A stretch of 64,000 nt of DNA from Cavia porcellus (Eukaryota; Chordata; Mammalia; Rodentia; Caviidae). Under the pieces are notes generated by a model that saw nothing but the letters and a program-made list of their open reading frames with translations, was not told the DNA's origin and ran no database searches. Made by a program: the position numbers and the translations under genes. Location: assembly GCF_034190915.1 (NCBI RefSeq), contig NW_026947696.1, forward strand, positions 1-64,000, written 5' to 3'. Below are positions 1-11,552 of this stretch, one piece after another; position 1 is the first letter of the stretch; the number at the start of each line of letters is the position of its first letter.

Positions 1-1120
1 AGACCCTCCGATTCACACCTCCCCGTGATGTTTTTCTCACTCCTATTAGTGAATGTAATGTAACACACACCCATACAATGCGCATCACCCTGCGATGTTT
101 TTCAGAAACCTATCCTACTTTGCCAATGCATGTTCCCTGACCTCCCCATGCTGACCACCCCTCGGTGCTTTCTCCATCCTACATTGCCACTCACTGCCTA
201 TCCTAATTCAGACCCTACGATTCACACCACCCCGTGATGTTTTTCTCACTGCTACTAGTGAATGTAATGTAACACACACCCAAACAATGCGCACCACCCC
301 GTGATGTTTTTCTCACTCTTACTAGTGAATGTAATGTAACACACACCCATAAAATGCGCACCTCCCCGGGATGTTTTTAAGAAACCTATCCTACTTTTCC
401 ACTACATGTTCCCTGACCTCCCCATGCTGACGACCACGCGGTGCTTTTCTCCATCCGACATTGCCACTCACTGCCTATCCTAATTCAGACCCTCCGAATC
501 ACACCACCCTGTGATGTTTTTCTCACTCCTACTAGTTAATGTAATTAACACACACCCATACAATGCGCACCACCCCGTGATGTTTTTCTCAATCCTACTA
601 GTGAATGTAATGTAACACACACCCATACAATGCGCAACACCCACGATGTTTTTCTCACTCCTACTAGTGAATGTAATGTAACAAACACCCATACAATGCG
701 CACCACCCCGCGATGTTTTTCAGAATCCTATCCTACATTGCCACTGCATGTTCCCTGATCTCCCCATGCTGACCACCCTGCGGTGCTTTTGTCCATCCTA
801 CATTGCCACTCACTGCCTATGCTAATTCAGACCCTCCGATTCACACCACCCCGTGATGTTTTTCTCACTCCTACTAGTGAATGTAATGTAACACACACCC
901 ATACAATGCGCACCACCCCGCGATGTTTTTCAGAAACCTATCCTACATTGCCACTGCATGTTCCCTTACCTCCCCATGCTGACCACCCCGCGGTGCTTTT
1001 CTCCATCCTACATTGCCACTCACTTCCTACCCTAATTCAGACCCTCCAATTCACTCCACCCCATGATATTTTTCTCACTCCTACTAGTGAATGTAATGTA
1101 ACACACACCCATACAATGCG
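1..1120 (+). repeat. Left-edge mosaic of A and B units
   Basis: The units read as follows: B tail to 15, A 16-82, B (142 bp) 83-224, A 225-291, A 292-358, B 359-501, A 502-567 (one base short), A 568-634, A 635-700 (one base short), B 701-843, A 844-910, B 911-1053, A 1054-1120. The B at 359 carries CCGGGATGTTTTTAAGAAAC, a variant that recurs near 19.2, 21.7, 25.6 and 28.1 kb. This piece therefore resembles the duplicated block at 16.3-29.5 kb more than its immediate neighbours. No gene is visible. Confidence 0.85.
844..910 (+). repeat. Representative A unit, 67 bp
   Basis: This is a clean copy of the A consensus. It opens with CACCACCCCGTGATGTTTTT, continues with CTCACTCCTACTAGTGAATG, contains a doubled AATGT (AATGTAATGTAAC), and closes with ACACACACCCATACAATGCG. 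It holds an ACTAGT (SpeI) palindrome, and with the first base of the next unit it forms a GCGC site. The length is not a multiple of three, so consecutive A units shift reading frame. Common variants are CTATTAG for CTACTAG, CACCTCCCC for CACCACCCC, AATCTAATG for AATGTAATG, and a 63-bp form lacking four bases near the middle. Confidence 0.95.
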
Positions 1121-4100
1121 CACCACCCCGCGATGTTTTTCAGAAACCTATCCTACATTGCCACTGCATGTTCCCTTACCTCCCCATGCTGACCACCCCG
1201 CGGTGCTTTTCTCCATCCTACATTGCCACTCACTGCCTATCCTAATTCAGACCCTACGATTCACACCACCCCTTGATGTTTTTCTCACTCCTACTAGTGA
1301 ATGTAATGTAACACACACCCATACAATGCGCACCACCCCGTGATGTTTTTCTCAATCCTATTAGTGAATGTAATGTAACACATACCCATACAATGCGCAC
1401 CACCCCGCGATGTTTTTCAGAAACCTATCCTACATTGCCACTGCATGTTCCCTGACCTCCCCATGCTGACCACCCCTCGTTGCTTTTCTCCATCCTACAT
1501 TGCCACTCACAGCCAATCCTAATTCAGACGCTCCGATTCACACCACCCTGTGATGTTTTTCACACTCCTACTAGTGAATGTAATGTAACACACACCCATA
1601 CAATGCGCACCACCCCTTGATGTTTTTCTCACTCCTACTAGTGAATGTAATGTAACACACACCCATGCAATGCGCACCACCCCGCGATGTTTTTCAGAAA
1701 CCTATCCTACATTGCCACTGCATGTTCCCTGACCTCCTCATGCTGACCACCCCGCGGTGCTTTTCTCCATCCTACATTGCCACTTACTGCCTATCCTAAT
1801 TCAGACCCTCCGATTCACACCTCCCCGTGATGTTTTTCTCACTCCTATTAGTGAATGTAATGTAACACACACCCATACAATGCGCACCACCCTGCGATGT
1901 TTTTTAGAAACCTATCCTACTTTGCCAATGCATGTTCCCTGACCTCCCCATGCTGACCACCCCTCGGTGCTTTCTCCATCCTACATTGCCACTCGCTGCC
2001 TATCCTAATTCAGACCCTCCGATTCACACCACCCCGTGATGTTTTTCTCACTCCTACTAGTGAATGTAATGTAACACACACCCATACAATGCGCACCACC
2101 CCGCGATGTTTTTCAGAAACATGTCCTACATTGCCACTGCATGTTCCCTGAACTCCCCATGCTGACCACCCCGTGGTGCCCTTCTCCATCCTACATTGCC
2201 ACTCACTGCCTATCCTAATTCAGACCCTCCGATTCACACCACCCCGTGATGTTTTTCTCACTCCTACTAGTGAATGTAATGTAACACACACCCATACAAT
2301 GCAAACCACCCCGTGATGTTTTTCTCACTCCTACTAGTGAATGTAATGTAACACACACCCATACAATGCGCACCACCCTGCGATGTTTTTCAGAAACCTA
2401 TCTTACATTGCCACTGCATGTTCCCTGACCTCCCCATGCTGACCACCCCGCGGTGCTTTTCTCCATCCTACATTGCCACTCACTGCCTATCCTAATTCAG
2501 ACCCTCCGATTCACACCACCCCGTGATGTTTTTCTCACTCCTACTAGTGAATGTAATGTAACACACACCCATACAATGCGCACCACCACGTGATGTTTTT
2601 CTCACTCCTACTAGTGAATGTAATGTAACACACACCCATACAATGCGCACCACCCCGCGATGTTTTTCAGAAACCTATCCTACATTGCCACTGCATGTTC
2701 CCTGACCTCCCCATGCTGACCACCCCACGTTGCTTTTCTCCATCCTACATTGCCACTCACTGCCAATCCTAATTCAGACGCCCCGATTCACACCACCCTG
2801 TGATGTTTTTCTCAATCCTACTAGTGAATGTAATGTAACACACACCCATAAAATGCGCACCACCCCGTGATGTTTTTCTCACTCCTACTAGTGAATGTAA
2901 TGTAACACACACCCATGCAATGTGCACCACCCCGCGATGTTTTTCAGAAACCAATCCTACATTGCCACTGCATGTTCCCTGACCTCCCCATGATGACCAC
3001 CCCGCGGTACTTTTCTCCATGCTACATTGCCACTTACTGCCTATCCTAATTCAGACCCTCCGATTCACACCTCCCCGTGATGTTTTTCTCACTCCTATTA
3101 GTGAATGTAATGTAACACACACCCATACAATGTGCACCACCCTGCGATGTTTTTCAGAAACCTATCCTACTTTGCCAATGCATGTTCCCTGACCTCCCCA
3201 TGCTGACCACCCCTCGGTGCTTTCTCCATCCTACATTGCCACTCGCTGCCTATCCTAATTCAGACCCTCCGATTCACACCACCGCGTGATGTTTTTCTCC
3301 TACTAGTGAATATAATGTAACACACACCCATACAATGCGCACCACCCCGTGATGTTTTTCTCACTCCCACTTGTGAATGTAATGTAACACACACCCATAC
3401 AATGCGCACCACCCCGTGATGTTTTTCTCACTCCTAGTAGTGAATGTAATGTAACACACACCCATACAATGCGCACCACCCCGTGATGTTTTTCTCACTC
3501 CTACTAGTGAATGTAATGTAACACACACCCATGCAATGGGCAACACCCCGCGATGTTTTTCAGAAACCTATCCTACATTGCCACTGCATGTTCCCTGACC
3601 TCCCCATGCTGACCACCCCGCAGTGCTTTTCTCCATCCTACATTGCCACTTACTGCCTATCCTAATTCATACCTTCCGATTCACACCTCCCCGTGATGTT
3701 TTTCTCACTCCTATTAGTGAATGTAATGTAACACACAGACATACAATGCGCACCACCCTGCGATGTTTTTTAGAAACCTATCCTACTTTGCCAATGCATG
3801 TTCCCTGACCTCCCCATGCTGACCACCCCTCGGTACTTTCTCCATCTTACATTGCCACTCACTGCCTATCCTAATTCAGACCCTCCGATTCACACCAACG
3901 CGTGATGTTTTTCTCCTACTAGTGAATATAATGTAACACACACCCATACAATGCGCACCACCCCGTGATGTTTTTCTCACTCCTACTAGTGAATGTAATG
4001 TAACACACACCCATACAATGCGCACCACCCCGCGATGTATTTCAGAAACATGTCCTACATTGCCACTGCATGTTCCCTGAACTCCCCATGCTGACCACCC

Positions 4101-4852
4101 AGCGGTGCTTTTCTCCATCCTACATTGCCACTCACTGCCTATCCTAATTCAGACCCTCCGATTCACACCACCCCGTGATGTTTTTCTCACTCCTAGCAGT
4201 GAATGTAATGTAACACACACCCATACAATGCGCACCACCCCGTGATGTTTTTCTCACTCCTACTAGTGAATGTAATGTAACACACACCCATACAATGCGC
4301 ACCACCCCGCGATGTTTTTCAGAAACCTATCTTACATTGCCACTGCATGTTCCCTGACCTCCCCATGCTGACCACCCCGCGGTGCTTTTCTCCATCCTAC
4401 ATTGCCACTCACTGCCTATCCTAATTCAGACCCTCCGATTAACACCACCCCGTGATGTTTTTCTCACTCCTACTAGTGAATGTAATGTAACACACACCCA
4501 TACAATGCGCATCACCACGTGATGTTTTTCTCACTCCTACTAGTGAATGTAATGTAACACACACCCATACAATGCGCACCACCCCGCGATGTTTTTCAGA
4601 AACCTATCCTACTTGCCACTGCATGTTCCCTGACCTCCCCATGCTGACCACCCCGCGTTGCTTTTCTCCATCCTACATTGCCACTCACTGCCTATCCTAA
4701 TTCAGACGCTCCGATTCACACCACCATGTGATGTTTTTCTCACTCCTACTAGTGAATGTAATGTAACATACACCCATACAATGAGCACCACCCCGTGATG
4801 TTTTTCTCACTCCTACTAGTGAATGTAATGTAACACACACCCATACAATGCG
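1121..4852 (+). repeat. 3.73-kb higher-order unit, first copy
   Basis: The segment 1121-2026 recurs base for base, or nearly so, 3732 bp later at 4853-5758, including a linked B variant with CTCGTTGC, AGCCAATCC and GACGCTCC. The piece from about 2648 recurs at about 5889 (offset 3241), and the piece from about 3541 onward recurs with offset 3174. The unit is built from A-B and A-A-B multimers plus two modules of 142-bp B followed by 63-bp A' (3135-3339 and 3751-3955). The 142-bp B at 1885 is instead followed by a full 67-bp A, probably through an exchange at that boundary. Confidence 0.8.
3277..3339 (+). repeat. Representative shortened A unit (A'), 63 bp
   Basis: Relative to A this unit lacks four bases: TTCTCCTACTAG stands where A has TTCTCACTCCTACTAG. 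It also carries the linked changes CACCACCGCG at its head and GAATATAATG in its middle. In the left half of the window it nearly always follows a 142-bp B whose B2 half reads CCCCTCGGTGCTTTCTCC with one T fewer. Examples of the pair start at 3135, 3751, 8237, 8928, 10585 and 11620. The linkage marks the pair as a fixed module that was copied together. Confidence 0.9.
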
Positions 4853-7800
4853 CACCACCCCGCGATGTTTTTCAGAAACCTATCCTACATTGCCACTGCA
4901 TGTTCCCTTACCTCCCCATGCTGACCACCCCGCGGTGCTTTTCTCCATCCTACATTGCCACTCACTGCCTATCCTAATTCAGACCCTACGATTCACACCA
5001 CCCCGTGATGTTTTTCTCACTCCTACTAGTGAATGTAATGTAACACACACCCATACAATGCGCACCACCCCGTGATGTTTTTCTCAATCCTATTAGTGAA
5101 TGTAATGTAACACATACCCATACAATGCGCACCACCCCGCGATGTTTTTCAGAAACCTATCCTACATTGCCACTGCATGTTCCCTGACCTCCCCATGCTG
5201 ACCACCCCTCGTTGCTTTTCTCCATCCTACATTGCCACTCACAGCCAATCCTAATTCAGACGCTCCGATTCACACCACCCTGTGATGTTTTTCACACTCC
5301 TACTAGTGAATGTAATGTAACACACACCCATACAATGCGCACCACCCCTTGATGTTTTTCTCACTCCTACTAGTGAATGTAATGTAACACACACCCATGC
5401 AATGCGCACCACCCCGCGATGTTTTTCAGAAACCTATCCTACATTGCCACTGCATGTTCCCTGACCTCCCCATGCTGACCACCCCGCGGTGCTTTTCTCC
5501 ATCCTACATTGCCACTTACTGCCTATCCTAATTCAGACCCTCCGATTCACACCTCCCCGTGATGTTTTTCTCACTCCTATTAGTGAATGTAATGTAACAC
5601 ACACCCATACAATGCGCACCACCCTGCGATGTTTTTTAGAAACCTATCCTACTTTGCCAATGCATGTTCCCTGACCTCCCCATGCTGACCACCCCTCGGT
5701 GCTTTCTCCATCCTACATTGCCACTCGCTGCCTATCCTAATTCAGACCCTCCGATTCACACCACCGCGTGATGTTTTTCTCCTACTAGTGAATATAATGT
5801 AACACACACCCATACAATGCGCACCACCCCGTGATGTTTTTCTCACTCCTACTAGTGAATGTAATGTAACACACACCCATGCAATTCGCACCACCCCGCG
5901 ATGTTTTTCAGAAACATGTCCTACATTGCCACTGCATGTTCCCTGACCTCCCCATGCTGACCACCCCGCGTTGCTTTTCTCCATCCTACATTGCCACTCA
6001 CTGCCAATCCTAATTCAGACGCCCCGATTCACACCACCCTGTGATGTTTTTCTCAATTCTACTAGTGAATGTAATGTAACACACACCCATAAAATGCGCA
6101 CCACCCCGTGATGTTTTTCTCACTCCTACTAGTGAATGTAATGTAACACACACCCATGCAATGTGCACCACCCCGCGATGTTTTTCAGAAACCTATCCTA
6201 CATTGCCACTGCATGTTCCCTGACCTCCCCATGATGACCACCCCGCGGTACTTTTCTCCATCCTACATTGCCACTTACTGCCTATCCTAATTCAGACCCT
6301 CCGATTCACACCTCCCCGTGATGTTTTTCTCACTCCTATTAGTGAATGTAATGTAACACACACCCATACAATGTGCACCACCCTGCGATGTTTTTCAGAA
6401 ACCTATCCTACTTTGCCAATGCATGTTCCCTGACCTCCCCATGCTGACCACCCCTCGGTGCTTTCTCCATCCTACATTGCCACTCGCTGGCTATCCTAAT
6501 TCAGACCCTCTGATTCACACCACCGCGTGATGTTTTTCTCCTACTTGTGAATGTAATGTAACACACACCCATACAATGCGCACCACCCCGTGATGTTTTT
6601 CTCACTCCTAGTAGTGAATGTAATGTAACACACACCCATACAATGCGCACCACCCCGTGATGTTTTTCTCACTCCTACTAGTGAATGTAATGTAACACAC
6701 ACCCATGCAATGGGCACCACCCCGCGATGTTTTTCAGAAACCTATCCTACATTGCCACTGCATGTTCCCTGACCTCCCCATGCTGACCACCCCGCAGTGC
6801 TTTTCTCCATCCTACATTGCCACTTACTGCCTATCCTAATTCATACCTTCCGATTCACACCTCCCCGTGATGTTTTTCTCACTCCTATTAGTGAATGTAA
6901 TGTAACACACAGCCATACAATGCGCACCACCCTGCGATGTTTTTTAGAAACCTATCCTACTTTGCCAATGCATGTTCCCTGACCTCCCCATGCTGACCAC
7001 CCCTCGGTGCTTTCTCCATCTTACATTGCCACTCACTGCCTATCCTAATTCAGACCCTCCGATTCACACCACCGCGTGATGTTTTTCTCCTACTAGTGAA
7101 TATAATGTAACACACACCCATACAATGCGCACCACCCCGTGATGTTTTTCTCACTCCTACTAGTGAATGTAATGTAACACACACCCATACAATGCGCACC
7201 ACCCCGCGATGTATTTCAGAAACATGTCCTACATTGCCACTGCATGTTCCCTGAACTCCCCATGCTGACCACCCAGCGGTGCTTTTCTCCATCCTACATT
7301 GCCACTCACTGCCTATCCTAATTCAGACCCTCCGATTCACACCACCCCGTGATGTTTTTCTCACTCCTAGTAGTGAATGTAATGTAACACACACCCATAC
7401 AATGCGCACCACCCCGTGATGTTTTTCTCACTCCTACTAGCGAATGTAATGTAACACACACCCATACAATGCGCACCACCCCGCGATGTTTTTCAGAAAC
7501 CTATCTTACATTGCCACTGCATGTTCCCTGACCTCCCCATGCTGACCACCCCGCGGTGCTTTTCTCCATCCTACATTGCCACTCACTGCCTATCCTAATT
7601 CAGACCCCCCGATTAACACCACCCCGTGATGTTTTTCCCACTCCTACTAGTGAATGTAATGTAACACACACCCATACAATGCGCACCACCACGTGATGTT
7701 TTTCTCACTCCTACTAGTGAATGTAATGTAACACACACCCATACAATGCGCACCACCCCGCGATGTTTTTCAGAAACCTATCCTACTTGCCACTGCATGT

Positions 7801-7959
7801 TCCCTGACCTCCCCATGCTGACCACCCCGCGTTGCTTTTCTCCATCCTACATTGCCACTCACTGCCTATCCTAATTCAGACGCTCCGATTCACACCACCC
7901 TGTGATGTTTTTCTCACTCCTACTAGTGAATGTAATGTAACATACACCCATACAATGAG
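4853..7959 (+). repeat. 3.73-kb higher-order unit, second copy with two internal losses
   Basis: This is the second copy of the 1121-4852 unit. The offset falls from 3732 to 3241 between 5758 and 5889, a net loss of 491 bp. It falls again to 3174 near 6.5-6.6 kb, a further 67 bp that equals one A monomer. The B at 5889-6031 combines a front half with AAACATGTCC, as in the B at 2094, with a back half carrying GCGTTGC, GCCAATCC and GACGCCCC, as in the B at 2648. It therefore looks like the exchange product that removed the 491 bp. Confidence 0.75.
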
Positions 7960-10900
7960 CACCACCCCGTGATGTTTTTCACACTCCTACTAGTGAATGT
8001 AATGTAACACACACCCATGCAATGCGCACCACCCCACAATGTTTTTCAGAAACCTATCCTACATTGCCACTGCATGTTCCCTGACCTCCCCATGCTGACC
8101 ACCCCGCGGTGCTTTTCTCCATCCTACATTGCCACTTACTGCCTATCCTAATTCAGACCCTCCGATTCACACCTCCCCATGATGTTTTTCTCACTCCTAT
8201 TAGTGAATGTAATGTAACACACACCCATACAATGCGCACCACACTGCGATGTTTTTCAGAAACCTATCCTACTTTGCCAATGCATGTTCCCTGACTTCCC
8301 CATGCTGACCACCCCTCGGTGCTTTCTCCATCCTACATTGCCACTCACTGCCTATCCTAATTCAGACCCTCCAATTCACACCACCGCGTGATGTTTTTCT
8401 CCTACTAGTGAATATAATGTAACACACACCCATACAATGCGCACCACCCCGTGATGTTTTTCTCACTCCTACTAGTGAATGTAATGTAACACACACCCAT
8501 ACAATGCGCACCACCCCGCGATGTTTTTCAGAAACCTATCCTTCATTGCCACTGCATGTTCCCTGACCTCCCCATGCTGACCACCCCGCGGTGCTTTTCT
8601 CCATCCTACATTGCCACTCACTGCCTATCCTAATTCAGACCCTCCGATTCACACACCCCGTGATGTTTTTCTCACTCCTACTAGTGAATGTATTGTAACA
8701 CACACCCATACAATGCGCACCACCCTGCGATGTTTTTCAGAAACCTATCTTACATTGCCACTGCATGTTCCCTGACCTCCCCATGCTGACCACCCCGCGG
8801 TGCTTTTCTCCATCCTACATTGCCACTCACTGCCTATCCTAATTCAGACCCTCCGTTTCACACCACCCCGTGATGTTTTTCTCACTCCTATTAGTGAATG
8901 TAATGTAACACACACCCATACAATGCGCACCACCCTGCGATGTTTTTTAGAAACCTATCCTACTTTGCCAATGCATGTTCCCTGACCTCCCCATGCTGAC
9001 CACCCCTCGGTGCTTTCTCCATCTTACATTGCCACTCACTGCCTATCCTAATTCAGACCCTCCGATTCACACCACCGCGTGATGTTTTTCTCCTACTAGT
9101 GAATGTAATGTAACACACACCCGTACAATGCGCACCACCCCGTGATGTTTTTCTCACTCCTACTAGTGATTGTAATGTAACACACACCCATACAATGCGC
9201 ACCACCCCGCGATGTTTTTCAGAAACCTATCCTACATTGCCAATGCTTGCTCCCTGACCTCCCCATGCTGACCACCCCGCGATGCTTTTCTCCATCCTAC
9301 ATTGCCACTCACTGCCTATCCTAATTCAGACCCTACGATTCACACCACCCCGTGATGTTTTTCTCACTCCTACTAGTGAATGTAATGTAACACACACCCA
9401 AACAATGCGCACCACCCCGTGATGTTTTTCTCAATCCTACTAGTGAATGTAATTTAACACATACCCATACAATGCGCACCACCCCGCGATGTTTTTCAGA
9501 AACCTATCCTACATTGCCACTGCTTGTTCCCTGACCTCCCCATGCTGACCACCCCGCGTTGCTTTTCTCCATCCTACATTGCCACTCACTGCCAATCCTA
9601 ATTCAGACGCTCCGATTCACACCACCCTGTGATGTTTTTCTCACTCCTACTAGTGAATGTAATGTAACACACACCCATACAGTGCGCACCACCCCGTGAT
9701 GTTTTTCTCACTCCTACTAGTGAATGTAATGTAACACACACCCATGCAATGCGCACCACCCCGCGATGTTTTTCAGAAACCTATCCTACATTGCCACTGC
9801 ATGTTCCCTGACCTCCCCATGCTGACCACCCCGCGGTGCTTTTCTCCATCCTACATTGCCACTTACTGCCTATCCTAATTCAGACCCTCCGATTCACACC
9901 TCCCCGTGATGTTTTTCTCACTCCTATTAGTGAATGTAATGTAACACACACCCATACAATGCGCACCACCCCGTGATGTTTTTCTCACTCCTACTAGTGA
10001 ATGTAATGTAACACACACCCATACAATGCGCACCACCACGTGATGTTTTTCTCACTCCTACTAGTGAATGTAAAGTAACACACACCCATACAATGCACAC
10101 CACCCCGCGATGTTTTTCAGAAACCTATCCTACATTGCCACTGCATGTTCCCTGACCTCCCCATGCTGACCACCCCGCGTTGCTTTTCTCCATCCTACAT
10201 TGCCACTCACTGCCAATCCTAATTCAGACGCCCCGATTCACACCACCCTGTGATGTTTTTCTCAATCCTACTAGTGAATGTAATGTAACACACACCCATA
10301 AAATGCGCACCACCCCGTGATGTTTTTCTCACTCTTACTAGTGAATGTAATGTAACACACACCCATGCAATGTGCACCACCCCGCGATGTTTTTCAGAAA
10401 CCTATCCTACATTGCCACTGCATGTTCCCTGACCTCCCCATGATGACCACCCCGCGGTACTTTTCTCCATCCTACATTGCCACTTACTGCCTATCCTAAT
10501 TCATACCCTCCGATTCACACCTCCCCGTGATGTTTTTCTCACTCCTATTAGTGAATGTAATGTAACACACACCCATACAATGCGCACCACCCTGCGATGT
10601 TTTTTAGAAACCTATCCTACTTTGCCAATGCATGTTCCCTGACCTCCCCATGCTGACCACCCCTCGGTGCTTTCTCCATCTTACATTGCCACTCACTGCC
10701 TATCCTAATTCAGACCCTCCGATTCACACCACCGCGTGATGTTTTTCTCCTACTAGTGAATATAATGTAACACACACCCATACAATGCGCACCACCCCGT
10801 GATGTTTTTCTCACTCCTACTAGTGAATGTAATGTAACACACACCCATACAATGCGCACCACCCCGCGATGTTTTTCAGAAACATGTCCTACATTGCCAC

Positions 10901-11552
10901 TGCATGTTCCCTGAACTCCCCATGCTGACCACCCAGCTGTGCTTTTCTCCATCCTACATTGCCACTCACTGCCTATCCTAATTCAGACCCTCCGATTCAC
11001 ACCACCCCGTGATGTTTTTCTCACTCCTAGTAGTGAATGTAATGTAACACACACCCATACAATGCGCACCACCCCGTGATGTTTTTCTCACTCCTACTAG
11101 TGAATGTAATGTAACACACACCCATACAATGCGCACCACCCCGCGATGTTTTTCAGAAACCTATCTTACATTGCCACTGCATGTTCCCTGACCTCCCCAT
11201 GCTGACCACCCCGCGGTGCTTTTCTCCATCCTACATTGCCACTCACTGCCTATCCTAATTCAGACCCTCCGATTAACACCACCCCGTGATGTTTTTCTCA
11301 CTCCTACTAGTGAATGTAATGTAACACACACCCATACAATGCGCACCACCACGTGATGTTTTTCTCACTCCTACTAGTGAATGTAATGTAACACACACCC
11401 ATACAATGCGCACCACCCCGCGATGTTTTTCAGAAACCTATCCTACTTGCCACTGCATGTTCCCTGACCTCCCCATGCTGACCACGCCGCGGTGCTTTTC
11501 TCCATCCTACATTGCCACTCACTGCCTATCCTAATTCAGACCCTCCGATTCA
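7960..11552 (+). repeat. Mosaic A/B segment sharing pieces with both sides
   Basis: Unit starts I resolved include B at 8027, 8237 (142 bp), 8509, 8718, 8928 (142 bp), 9200, 9477, 9754, 10098, 10375, 10585 (142 bp), 10857, 11134 and 11411 (142 bp). Several pieces are displaced copies of neighbours. The part from about 10585 to 11552 matches 6925-7892 at offset 3660. The part 8170-8717, including a one-base-short A at 8652, matches 11553-12100 at offset 3383. Three consecutive A units occur at 9897-10097. No gene or other sequence class is visible. Confidence 0.75.

Noticed and set aside
783..1343. 186-codon + strand reading frame with a 70-residue internal repeat, and the many 61-codon frames like it
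   Set aside because: They follow the 210-bp A-B unit. Many start at GTG or TTG, end at the TGA of the B1 consensus, and are broken by every A-A-B (277 bp). Composition is that of translated satellite, with no recognisable domain or upstream signals.
2769..3020. 83-codon - strand frames beginning MEKSTAGW or similar, recurring many times
   Set aside because: They cover one B plus two A units in reverse and recur wherever that unit order occurs. The + strand of the same bases gives equally long frames, so there is no sign of selection for coding.
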